Shown here piece by piece: positions 42,595-50,919 of a stretch of DNA of 64,000 nt. The stretch covers positions 1 to 64,000 of the forward strand of contig CAZZBK010000004.1 in assembly GCA_964652155.1 (NCBI GenBank), in the 5' to 3' direction. The notes beneath the pieces were generated by a model, which had not been told where the DNA came from, made no database searches, and saw only the letters and a program-made list of their open reading frames with translations. Each line of letters begins with the position of its first letter. Positions within the stretch are counted from its first letter, which is position 1. Source of the stretch: CAZZBK01 sp964652155. Lineage in GTDB: Bacteria > Planctomycetota > Planctomycetia > Pirellulales > PNKZ01. A program made the translations under genes and the position numbers.

Positions 42595-43431
42595 ATGAAG
42601 CGCGCCTCGCAGCGTGGTTTTACATTGCTCGAGTTGTTGGTCGTGGTGGCGATTCTGGCCATGCTGGCCGGGGCGGTCATACCGATGGTGACCAACTCGA
42701 CCGAGCGGACGCAGGCCTCGGTCGCGGCGGCGAACGTGACCGACTTAACGAAGACGATCGACAGCTTTTGGACCTACAACGGCTACTATCCCGACGGCTG
42801 GGACACACTCATCGGTGCCAGCGATACGGCGGGAACGACCGCGACGGGCAGTTTATTCACCAAGCTGATGACTCGGTTGCAGTCGACCTCGTCACCCGTG
42901 GTGCAGTTGGTCAATGCCAGCGTGGCCGACCCGAGTGCCGCGCTGTGGCGCGCTCGAATGCAAAACTATTACAACCATGTCGAAGGCTATGCTTCGATCA
43001 CCTCGATGCTCCCGAATGACGCCACGTCATTGCCCACGAGCACACCGGTCGCACCCTACAGTTCGATCGGTGTTCCTAGTTCAAGTGTTCAATTGGCCGT
43101 ATTGAACTACACGGTTTCGCTGACCGACCCGATCTATAGCGTGCTCGTGAATGACTGGAACCTACTCGGTGTCTCGTCGACCTACCTGACCGATCACAAC
43201 TTCATTGTGCTGGGGTTGGGCAATCGCAACACGCTCGTGGGTCGCGAGATGCGTAGCGCTCCGTCGTTGGATCTCGATAGCGCGGCGCTTTACTACACGC
43301 GGCCGCTCGCCGTGTTCGCGGTCCCCTCCGCCTCGACATCGACCGAGAAGGCCAAGCTCGTGGGCATGCTGGGGCCCGACGGCCGCAGCCTGAACCAGTA
43401 CCTGCGCAACTTCCATAGCCCCGCCCCGTAA
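42595..43431 (+). CDS. Pseudopilin 3
   Basis: A 278-residue pseudopilin with QRGFTLLELLVVVAILAMLAGAVIP, the standard Gly before Phe and Glu5. FIVLGLGNRNTLVG and KAKLVGMLGPDGRSLNQYL at the C-terminus correspond to the conserved blocks of pseudopilins 1 and 2. The middle is Ser/Thr-rich with several Tyr-rich stretches (SFWTYNGYYPDGWDTL). ATG 42595 opens the signal; upstream frame extension runs through the hairpin. Confidence 0.83.
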   Translation: MKRASQRGFTLLELLVVVAILAMLAGAVIPMVTNSTERTQASVAAANVTDLTKTIDSFWTYNGYYPDGWDTLIGASDTAGTTATGSLFTKLMTRLQSTSSPVVQLVNASVADPSAALWRARMQNYYNHVEGYASITSMLPNDATSLPTSTPVAPYSSIGVPSSSVQLAVLNYTVSLTDPIYSVLVNDWNLLGVSSTYLTDHNFIVLGLGNRNTLVGREMRSAPSLDLDSAALYYTRPLAVFAVPSASTSTEKAKLVGMLGPDGRSLNQYLRNFHSPAP

Positions 43432-43449
43432 TCGCATCCCCGCTCCGCC

Positions 43450-44253
43450 ATGTGCTCGACGACCGTTACGCTGTCGCTGCCAAACAACGTGCCCTTCAAG
43501 GCGCGGCGGGCTCGACGTGCGTTCACGCTCATCGAGTTGCTCGTGGTCGTGGCGGTCGTGGCAGCCGTGGCGGGGCTCAGCGCGATGGTCTACTCCCACT
43601 CGCAGGACGTGAGCAAGGAACAAATCACGCGCTTCGAGCTGCGTCAGCTTCAGCAGGCGCTGCAACGCTTCAAGCAAGACACCGGCTACCTGCCCGGACA
43701 AGGACCCTTTCAACGCCTCAGTGACGGCGGCGCGATCTCCGACGCGGTCTCAGCCGACTGGCTCCACTCACCGGCGAACTTTTGGGCCCTGTTTCAGAAC
43801 CCGCTCGATGGCTCAGGGCACCCGCGATCGACTTGGGACCCCGTGACGCGCCGCGGCTGGCATGGCCCGTACCTGTCGCAAGCCGGCAACAGCTATGTCA
43901 ACGTGAGCGACTTTCTCGGCGGCACCTCTCAAATCATCAGCGCTGTGTATGGCGTGGCCGATCCCTTTGCGGCCTTGCCCACCCCCGATGGCTCGTTTGT
44001 CTGGTCGGGTCTCGACTCGGGCGAGTCCTGGGGCCGCCCGTACTTGTTGTTCATCGACGCCCCACAAAACACGGCGTACATGAACTTGCTGGCCGCGCGG
44101 GTCAGCGGCATGAACACCGCCTCGCCCACCTATATTGCACTCCAATTGATCGTCAACGGATCGACGACCACGGACGACAGTGTACTCATCGGAGCAGGCC
44201 CGGACGGAATCTTTGCCACGGCGGATGATTTTGTCCTCACGGTGCTGCGATGA
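43450..44253 (+). CDS. Pseudopilin 4, GspG-like
   Basis: A 267-residue pseudopilin with a longer leader (about 23 residues) then RAFTLIELLVVVAVVAAVAGLSAMVY. FELRQLQQALQRFKQDTGYLP and RRGWHGPYLSQAG resemble the GspG core more than the first three do. GAGPDGIFATADDFVLTV near the end matches the Ca-binding-loop region of GspG-type major pseudopilins. It starts 18 nt after pseudopilin 3, and its stop overlaps the next start. Confidence 0.8.
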   Translation: MCSTTVTLSLPNNVPFKARRARRAFTLIELLVVVAVVAAVAGLSAMVYSHSQDVSKEQITRFELRQLQQALQRFKQDTGYLPGQGPFQRLSDGGAISDAVSADWLHSPANFWALFQNPLDGSGHPRSTWDPVTRRGWHGPYLSQAGNSYVNVSDFLGGTSQIISAVYGVADPFAALPTPDGSFVWSGLDSGESWGRPYLLFIDAPQNTAYMNLLAARVSGMNTASPTYIALQLIVNGSTTTDDSVLIGAGPDGIFATADDFVLTVLR

Positions 44254-45383
44254 ACCAACTCCGTCACGTTTCGCCGTCGATGAGCTCAGCCACCGGTCCG
44301 AAATGGACCGGCTCGGAGAGATCGCGTCGCGGCCTGACGCTGCTGGAGATGCTGCTGGTCGTGTTCATCTTGTCGGCCGTGGCGCTCGGCGCGGTCTCGC
44401 TCACCGATAAGGTCGACTCGCAAGGGCGGTTCGACGACACAAGTCGACGGTTGAATTTACTGCGCGACGCGATCGTTGGCCCACGGCAGTTCACGAGTGC
44501 CGGTCAGCGGATCAACAGCGGCTTTGTGAACGACCTGGGGACACTGCCCGCGAGTGTGTCGCGATTGACGCTCACGCTCAGCGACTCACAGACGACCATC
44601 CCGCGCTTCCAAGCGCACGCGCCGTTGTTCTTCGATCCGACGGTCGACGCGCCCGGCACCGCCTACGGTCCCTACAGTTGGGACACGACCAGCAACAGCG
44701 ACGCGGTCCCCGTCAGCGGAACGATCTTGTACAAGGGGTATCGCGGGCCGTATCTCGCGCTCGATGCCGGAGCCACGAGCCTGGTCGACTCGCTGACACC
44801 ACCGAACGTCGTGACCCTGTTTCGCGATGGCTGGGGCACCCACAGCGCCAGCGACGACGCGCTGAACTTCGGCTGGCTGTGGACCGCGCCGACCGCCATG
44901 AGCGTCGCGCCCTACAGCTCGCCGCTGCTCATCACGAGCCTGGGGGCCGACGGTGTCGTCACCAGTGTGACGACGGGCAACGTTCTCGACAACGACGTGA
45001 GTGTGTCCATCTCGGCCGACGATTGGTCGATCCCTTCGCTCACGGTGACGGTCCGCAACACGCTCGGCGAACAAACCAATATCAACGCCGCTCTACTGGT
45101 CTTCACCCCCTCGGGCTGGCGGCGCTTTCAGAGCACGGCCCAAACGATTGCCGAGGGGACCGCAACGACCCCGACCACCGCGACGTTCACGCGCGTCGGC
45201 GAGACCACGAGCGACCGTATTCCGCTCGGGCAGCATTGGCTGCTGCTGTTTGTGGACGACGGCAACACGCAGCCATCGGCCAGTGACGCGCCGCTGCTGA
45301 ACTCAACGACCACGCAAGGGATTGGCCGCGCCATCGACGTGTACTCACGTGCCTCAGCCACCGAAACCTTGACGATTGAATAA
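44250..45383 (+). CDS. Pseudopilin 5
   Basis: A 377-residue pseudopilin with a leader of about 28 residues and RRGLTLLEMLLVVFILSAVALGAVSLTD. GYRGPYLALDAGA and GWGTHSASDDALNFGWLW recall the GPYL and Trp-Gly region of GspG-like proteins, and ITSLGADGVVTS is also GspG-like. It overlaps both neighbours (ATGA upstream, TAATG downstream), marking a compact operon from 43450 onward. Confidence 0.78.
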   Translation: MNQLRHVSPSMSSATGPKWTGSERSRRGLTLLEMLLVVFILSAVALGAVSLTDKVDSQGRFDDTSRRLNLLRDAIVGPRQFTSAGQRINSGFVNDLGTLPASVSRLTLTLSDSQTTIPRFQAHAPLFFDPTVDAPGTAYGPYSWDTTSNSDAVPVSGTILYKGYRGPYLALDAGATSLVDSLTPPNVVTLFRDGWGTHSASDDALNFGWLWTAPTAMSVAPYSSPLLITSLGADGVVTSVTTGNVLDNDVSVSISADDWSIPSLTVTVRNTLGEQTNINAALLVFTPSGWRRFQSTAQTIAEGTATTPTTATFTRVGETTSDRIPLGQHWLLLFVDDGNTQPSASDAPLLNSTTTQGIGRAIDVYSRASATETLTIE

Positions 45384-47167
45384 TGACCCGCGAACCGTTT
45401 TATCAACGCTGGCTGCCGAACATCGACTCGCGACTGCTCGTCGTCGAGACCGATGGGTTCGTCACGCGCGCGCTGATGGTGCGGCGCGAGGGGAAGTCGG
45501 CCGCGATCGAGGCCCTGGCCGAGTCACGTCAGACCTCGGCCGAAGCGGCCCTGGGCGAAGCCCTCGCGGCGCTCGGCGTCGCCAAGCTGCCGCGCCGCGC
45601 CATTCTGCTCACGCATGAGGTGGTCACGAGCATCGTGCCGCTGCCGGTCAACCCGGCCAAGCCACGCGCCGCCGACGAGATGCACGAGCTCGTGCGGCTG
45701 GAACTCGAACCGCAAGTCGCCATTCAGTCGGGAGCCCGTCCGATCGGCGAAATCCTGGTCGGGCTCGGCGCCCTTAGCTACGAGCAGGTGGCCGAGGTGC
45801 TCGCCGAGCAGGAACGGCTACGCGAGCCGCGCGGCGCTGCGCCGTCGCGCCGCTCGGTGCCCCGATTCGGCGAGATTGCCCGTTCGTTCGGCTTCGTCAC
45901 GAACGATCAACTGGATCGAGCGCTCGGTTTGCAGCAGCAGTTTCGGTTGTCGAGCGATGATTTGGTCTGCGGCTGGGTCGGCCAGAGCGGCGAGCTGCCG
46001 CAGCAGCCGGGCATGTATCGCTGGCTGGTCAGTGGCATGGATCGCGGCACGCGCGACGCTTGGCATCAGCGCTTTGCCGCGCATCGCATCGAGTTGCGAA
46101 GTATTTATCCGCAACTCTCCAGCAGCACCGCGGCGGTCGACGCCGGCGAGGCCTGCTTCGCGGCGGTGATCGACATGCAGCCGGGCATGATCTGCGCCAC
46201 GCGACTGTCGATGGGCGTGATCGACTCGCAAACCATGCAACTCTCGACCGGTCGGCTACCCACGGTCGAGTTGTGTGCCGACCTGATCGGCCGCGCCCCA
46301 CTCGATTCATTTTGGGTGAGCGGTCGCAGTGTGCCGCGGGGGAGTTTTACGACCGAGCTGGCGGCGTTGCTCCGCGCTCCCCATCAGCCGTGGACGATCG
46401 TTGTTCCCGAAGGGCTTGTCGCTCTGCCCCCCGAGGCTCTCACCGGCCCTCTCGGCGCCGCGCTCTGCGAGTGGCGGCGCGGCACGCGAGGCGCGCTCGT
46501 CGGTGTCAGCGCCCGAGACCCTGGCCCGCCCGTGTGGCAACGCCTGGAAGTGATTCAAGCCGCCGCGGCTCTGATCGTCGCGCTGTTCATCGTGTGCTCC
46601 GAGATCGCATTGCGCGGAATGCTCAGCCGATCGAACGCGCAACTCGCCGCCGCGCAGCAAGAGTTGGCCGTCATACAAGGTGAGAGCAACGTGGAAAAAG
46701 CCCGCGCCGAGTCGGTCAAACAACTCCGCGCCGAGTTGGTCAAGATCAACGACCAGAAACATGAATTCGAGCACCTGTTGCAAGTGATCGATGGCGACCT
46801 GGCCGACCGTAACGCATTTGTCCGCCAATTGCTCGACGTGCTCGCCGCGAGCATTAACGACGATGTGGCCGTCGATCAGATTCGGGAAGAGAATCAGCAG
46901 AAGCAGCAGTTCGTCATCTCGGGTTGGGCCCTGAGCACGCAGTCGGCCGAGCAGTTCATCGATCGCCTTGGGCGACGGTTGCCCAGTTGGGAATTGAGCG
47001 TCGGCAAACGGAAGTTGAGCGAGAAGACCGGCCGCTTCAAGCTCGAAGGCTACGCCTGGGAAGTTGAGCTGCACCCGAACGCGCAGATCAGCAAGATCAA
47101 GCCGCTCAAGCGTGACGACACCCCAACCCAGCAGCAGCGCGTCGCACAGCAGGAGGGGGGACCATGA
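45383..47167 (+). CDS. GspL/PilM-PilN-like protein with inserted MshEN-like motifs
   Basis: A 594-residue assembly-platform protein. The first 400 residues have an actin-like GspL/PilM character (LLVVETDGFVTRALMVRREG; MHELVRLELEPQVAIQSGA), a membrane helix follows at about 394-412 (AAAALIVALFIVCSEIAL), then a coiled coil (LAAAQQELAVIQGESNVEKARAES) and a PilN-like fold. About residues 119-187 contain two helical motifs, GEILVGLGALSYEQVAEVLAEQ and FGEIARSFGFVTNDQLDRALGLQQ, like the MshEN/GspE N-domain. That insertion is unusual. It is translationally coupled to both neighbours. Confidence 0.75.
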   Translation: MTREPFYQRWLPNIDSRLLVVETDGFVTRALMVRREGKSAAIEALAESRQTSAEAALGEALAALGVAKLPRRAILLTHEVVTSIVPLPVNPAKPRAADEMHELVRLELEPQVAIQSGARPIGEILVGLGALSYEQVAEVLAEQERLREPRGAAPSRRSVPRFGEIARSFGFVTNDQLDRALGLQQQFRLSSDDLVCGWVGQSGELPQQPGMYRWLVSGMDRGTRDAWHQRFAAHRIELRSIYPQLSSSTAAVDAGEACFAAVIDMQPGMICATRLSMGVIDSQTMQLSTGRLPTVELCADLIGRAPLDSFWVSGRSVPRGSFTTELAALLRAPHQPWTIVVPEGLVALPPEALTGPLGAALCEWRRGTRGALVGVSARDPGPPVWQRLEVIQAAAALIVALFIVCSEIALRGMLSRSNAQLAAAQQELAVIQGESNVEKARAESVKQLRAELVKINDQKHEFEHLLQVIDGDLADRNAFVRQLLDVLAASINDDVAVDQIREENQQKQQFVISGWALSTQSAEQFIDRLGRRLPSWELSVGKRKLSEKTGRFKLEGYAWEVELHPNAQISKIKPLKRDDTPTQQQRVAQQEGGP

Positions 47168-47946
47168 TCTCCGGAGCTCGATCGTACCGCGAGGCGGTGA
47201 CCACCGTGATCGTGTTGGCCGCGATGGTCGTGGCCCTTTACAGCCTGTGGCGCTGGAACCCCAGCACGCGGTTCGGGCTCACGATGTGGGCGCGGGTCAA
47301 GGCGACGCAAGCACAGATCGAACAAACGCGCGCCGAGATGGTCAAGGCACGCGGTTCGATGCCGATCGTCGATGCCGATCCGGCCCAGTTGGCTCAAGAG
47401 AAAGTCGAGGCCGAGACGATCCGCGACGCGCGGCGCGATGAGCTTGACGCGGCCAAGTCGCGTTTCGCCTCGAACGACATCGCGCGCCAAGCCCAGAACG
47501 TGGCCATTGCGGAGTTAGCGCGATTGCATCAGGTGCGGATCGTCGAGGTGGCCCCCTACCATCTCGCCGCGCAGACGACGAGTCGCGTTGTTGCTGCGCC
47601 CTCCGCCACTCCCGCCCCCGCCGCGCCTCCACCCGCGCCCGCCACTCAGCGTCCCACGGCGACCACAGCGCCGACGACAACCGTCGCGCCGACGGCGACC
47701 AAGCCCGTGCCGCCGCTCGCCATCGGACCTTTTGTCGATTACAGCGTGCTGATCAAGCAGTTCGACCGCCCGGTGCAGAAATTGGTTATTGAAGGATCAT
47801 TCGCGGCGCAGCGAGAGTTTCTGGCTGAACTCGACGAGTTGCCGCAACGCGTGAGTGTGCTGCATTTTGAGTTGGAGCGGCTCGACGAACCCGAATCACC
47901 CGAAGACGACGCGCCGCTACGCACGACGCTCGTGCTTTTGCAATAA
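47164..47946 (+). CDS. GspM/PilO-like protein
   Basis: A 260-residue inner-membrane protein with one N-terminal helix (TTVIVLAAMVVALYSLW), a coiled-coil (WARVKATQAQIEQTRAEMVKA; EKVEAETIRDARRDELDAAKS), an Ala/Pro/Thr-rich linker (about 140-185) and a C-terminal ferredoxin-like region (VLIKQFDRPVQKLVIEGSFAAQREFLAELDELPQRVSVLHFELERL) resembling PilO. Position after the GspL-like gene supports the call. Overall similarity is low. Confidence 0.65.
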   Translation: MISGARSYREAVTTVIVLAAMVVALYSLWRWNPSTRFGLTMWARVKATQAQIEQTRAEMVKARGSMPIVDADPAQLAQEKVEAETIRDARRDELDAAKSRFASNDIARQAQNVAIAELARLHQVRIVEVAPYHLAAQTTSRVVAAPSATPAPAAPPPAPATQRPTATTAPTTTVAPTATKPVPPLAIGPFVDYSVLIKQFDRPVQKLVIEGSFAAQREFLAELDELPQRVSVLHFELERLDEPESPEDDAPLRTTLVLLQ

Positions 47947-47954
47947 GGCCCACG

Positions 47955-49085
47955 ATGGACGTTCACTCACGCTTGCTCGATGAACTGCTCGAACAGTGCC
48001 GCTCGGTGCAGGCCTCGGACTTGCATCTCTCGGCCGACGAGCTGCCCTTTGTGCGCGTGCATGGGCGGCTGCAACCCTTGGGGAGCGAACGGCTCAGTGC
48101 CGCCGCGGTCGAACAACTGGCCTATGACATGATGCTGCCGCGGCAACGCGCGGTGTTCGACGATCAATTGACGCTCGACCTGGCCTACGCGCCGCAGCTC
48201 CACGAGCGGTACCGCATCAATGTGTACCGCGAACGGGGCCGCGTGGCGGTCGCCGTTCGCCGGCTGGAAAACCGCTTCCGCGACTTCAGCGAGTGGGGCC
48301 TGCCACCCCAGTTGGCGCAGCTCGCCGAGCTGCGCGACGGATTGATCCTCGTCACCGGCCCGACCGGCAGCGGCAAGACGACCACGCTCGCCACGATGAT
48401 CCATCAGATCAACCAATCGCGCGCCTGCCACATTGTCACGATCGAAGACCCGGTCGAGTACGTCCACCAGAACCACCGCTCGCTGGTGCACCAACGCGAG
48501 TTGCACGCCGATGTGCCCAGCTTCGCGCAGGCGGTCCGCGCCTCGCTGCGCGAAGACCCCGACGTGATCCTGGTGGGCGAAATGCGAGACGTCGAAACGA
48601 TCCAAGCCGCCGTCACGGCCGCCGAGACCGGGCACCTCGTGTTCTCGACGCTCCACACCGGCGACGCGGTCGGCGCTCTCGACCGCATCATCGGCGTGTT
48701 CTCGGGCGATGAGCAGCAATCGATTCGCCAGCAGCTCTCGATGGTGTTGCGGGCGGTCATCGCTCAGCGGCTGCTCCCCACCGTCGACGGTCAGGGACGC
48801 GTGCCGGTCGTCGAGATCCTGCAAGTGACGACCGCCGTGGCACACCTGATCCGCTCGGGCAAACCGCAGCAGATCTACTCGACGATCGAGGCGGGCATGA
48901 GCCAGGGAATGCAAACGATGGAGCAAGCGCTCGTCGACCTTGTTCGCTCGGGCAAGGTCGACGTGGCCGACGCCAAGCTGCTGGCCCGCGACCCACGCTT
49001 GTTTGAAGAGCGGATGCGCTACTTTGACGGCAACAACGGTAGCCCGGCCCGTTCAGCGACCTACGCACGTACCACGAACCCGTAA
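47955..49085 (+). CDS. PilT-type retraction ATPase
   Basis: A 376-residue hexameric ATPase of the PilT family that powers pilus retraction. Visible motifs are Walker A GPTGSGKTTTLATMIHQIN (about 133-151), the Asp box TIEDPVEYVH, RASLREDPDVILVGEMRD (Walker B), and HLVFSTLHTGDAVGALDRI. DLHLSADELPFVRVHGRL near the start is the PilT N-terminal signature. A PilT gene inside a pseudopilin/GspE cluster suggests a retractable type IV-like fibre rather than a plain type II system. Confidence 0.9.
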   Translation: MDVHSRLLDELLEQCRSVQASDLHLSADELPFVRVHGRLQPLGSERLSAAAVEQLAYDMMLPRQRAVFDDQLTLDLAYAPQLHERYRINVYRERGRVAVAVRRLENRFRDFSEWGLPPQLAQLAELRDGLILVTGPTGSGKTTTLATMIHQINQSRACHIVTIEDPVEYVHQNHRSLVHQRELHADVPSFAQAVRASLREDPDVILVGEMRDVETIQAAVTAAETGHLVFSTLHTGDAVGALDRIIGVFSGDEQQSIRQQLSMVLRAVIAQRLLPTVDGQGRVPVVEILQVTTAVAHLIRSGKPQQIYSTIEAGMSQGMQTMEQALVDLVRSGKVDVADAKLLARDPRLFEERMRYFDGNNGSPARSATYARTTNP

Positions 49086-49091
49086 ACTCAC

Positions 49092-50720
49092 ATGCCGATT
49101 ACGCCGCAAGAACTGCTGGACGCTGCCGTGGGTGTGGGCCTCATCGACGCCGACACGGTCGAGTCGCTGCGCGTCCGCTCGCGGCAGCGGCGCGAGTCGT
49201 TGCTGGAGACCGCGTCGTTGCAGGGACGGTTCCCGTTGGCGGCCATGTATCGCGCGTTGGCCGACCGTCGCGGCTGGGATTACATCGACATGGCAGCCGA
49301 GCTGCCCGAGCCCGAGCTGGTGCGCCGCGTGAGCGAAACGATCATCCGCCGCCGGCTCGTGTTGCCGGTGCGACAGCAAGACAACACGGTGCTTGTGGCG
49401 ACGGCCGACCCCGACGATCGGGGCACCTTGGAGAGCATTCAGCGCTCGTTGGGCGTGAGCGTGCAGACGGCGCTGTGCGATCCGGAGTCGCTGCAACTAG
49501 CCATCGACCGCGTGCTCGCGCTGATCGGCGGTCGCGCGGCCGCGGGGGGCGGCGAGGCCATCGACGCCGTGTCGCTGCTCGATCGCATCATGCGCGAGGC
49601 GTTTCTGCGCCGGGCCAGCGACATCCATATCGAATCCGAGGCGGTCGGCACGCGCGTCCGGCTGCGGATCGACGGCCGACTGCGGATCTTCATGACCGGC
49701 CTCGATCCGGAACTGGGTAACAGCCTGCTCTCGCGCGTCAAGGTGCTCGCCAATCTCGACATTGCCGAGCAGCGGGCTCCGCAAGATGGCCGCTTCAGTT
49801 ACAGCCCGCCGGGGCGAGATGATGTCGAGATCGACCTCCGCGTCGCCACGGTCCCCACGCGCTGGGGCGAGCGGGCCACGCTCCGCTTGCTGGGCATGAA
49901 CGCCGGCGACCTGACCCTCGAGTCGCTCGGCATGTCGCCGCGGCAACTCGAAAAGTTTCGCGAGGTCATTCGTCGACCGCATGGCATTGTGCTGCTCACG
50001 GGCCCCACGGGCTCAGGCAAGAGCACGACCCTGTACTCCGCGCTGAGCGAGATCAATCAACCTCACCTGAACATCATCACGGTCGAGGATCCGATCGAGT
50101 ACCTCATTCCCGGCGTCAATCAGGTGCACGTCGGCGGGACCGACAAGGTCTCGTTCGCCAGCGCGCTCCGCTCGCTGCTGAGGCATGACCCGGACGTGAT
50201 GATGGTGGGCGAGATTCGCGACCCGGAAACGGCCGACGTGGCGATGAAGGCCGCGCTCACCGGCCACCTGCTGTTCTCGACGCTGCACACGAACACGGCC
50301 TGCGGCGCGATCACGCGGCTGGTCGACATTGGCTGCGAACCGTTTCTGATCGGGGCGTCGCTCGTGGCGTCGATTGCCCAGCGGTTGGTCCGCCGTCTGT
50401 GCCCGCGTTGCAAGCGTCCGCGACAGGCCACCGAGCGCGAACTCGCCCTGCTGGGAATGACCGACTCGACGGTCGAGGTCCATGAGGCCACCGGCTGCGC
50501 CGCCTGCCTGGGGACCGGTTTTGTCGGCCGCATCGGTCTGTTCGAGACACTGTGGATCGATCAGGAGTTGGCGCGGCTGATCAGCCAAGGAGCCACGCAA
50601 TCGCAAATCGAGCAGTCCGCGCCGCGCACGCTCACCACGCTCCGCGCCGACGGCATTGAGAAAATCTTGCAAGGGATCACCACCGTCGACGAGGTCATGA
50701 CCGCCACGGTGGTCGACTGA
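49092..50720 (+). CDS. GspE/PilB assembly ATPase
   Basis: A 542-residue assembly ATPase. The N-terminal MshEN-like domain is about 1-130, followed by ASDIHIESEAVGTRVRLRIDGRL, Walker A GPTGSGKSTTLYSALSEIN (about 301-319), TVEDPIEYLIPGVNQ, RHDPDVMMVGEIRDPETA (Walker B) and HLLFSTLHTNTACGAITRL. The zinc-binding CPRCKRPRQ and CAACLGTGF pair is complete. It starts 6 nt after pilT. A palindromic element separates it from gspF. Confidence 0.93.
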   Translation: MPITPQELLDAAVGVGLIDADTVESLRVRSRQRRESLLETASLQGRFPLAAMYRALADRRGWDYIDMAAELPEPELVRRVSETIIRRRLVLPVRQQDNTVLVATADPDDRGTLESIQRSLGVSVQTALCDPESLQLAIDRVLALIGGRAAAGGGEAIDAVSLLDRIMREAFLRRASDIHIESEAVGTRVRLRIDGRLRIFMTGLDPELGNSLLSRVKVLANLDIAEQRAPQDGRFSYSPPGRDDVEIDLRVATVPTRWGERATLRLLGMNAGDLTLESLGMSPRQLEKFREVIRRPHGIVLLTGPTGSGKSTTLYSALSEINQPHLNIITVEDPIEYLIPGVNQVHVGGTDKVSFASALRSLLRHDPDVMMVGEIRDPETADVAMKAALTGHLLFSTLHTNTACGAITRLVDIGCEPFLIGASLVASIAQRLVRRLCPRCKRPRQATERELALLGMTDSTVEVHEATGCAACLGTGFVGRIGLFETLWIDQELARLISQGATQSQIEQSAPRTLTTLRADGIEKILQGITTVDEVMTATVVD

Positions 50721-50741
50721 CGAAGGAGAACAACAAAGTTA

Positions 50742-50864
50742 CCCCTCTCCCACCGGGAGAGGATGGCGAACGAAGTGAGCCAGGTGAGGCGAGTTGGCAG
50801 CGTGTGTAGCACGCAAGCTCCCCTCATCCGGCCTACGGCCCCCTTCTCCCGAAGGGAGAAGGGG
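50742..50864. repeat. Palindromic element between gspE and gspF
   Basis: About 123 bp bounded by CCCCTCTCCCACCGGGAGAGG (start) and CCCCCTTCTCCC-GAAG-GGAGAAGGGG (50839-50864). It resembles the thiS-thiG element in its pyrimidine-rich hairpin ends. It interrupts an otherwise compact operon and leaves a 199-nt spacing. Confidence 0.72.
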
Positions 50865-50919
50865 TCATCGCGATCCACCCACGAACATGATGCACCAACG
50901 CGCCAACTGAACGACTGCC

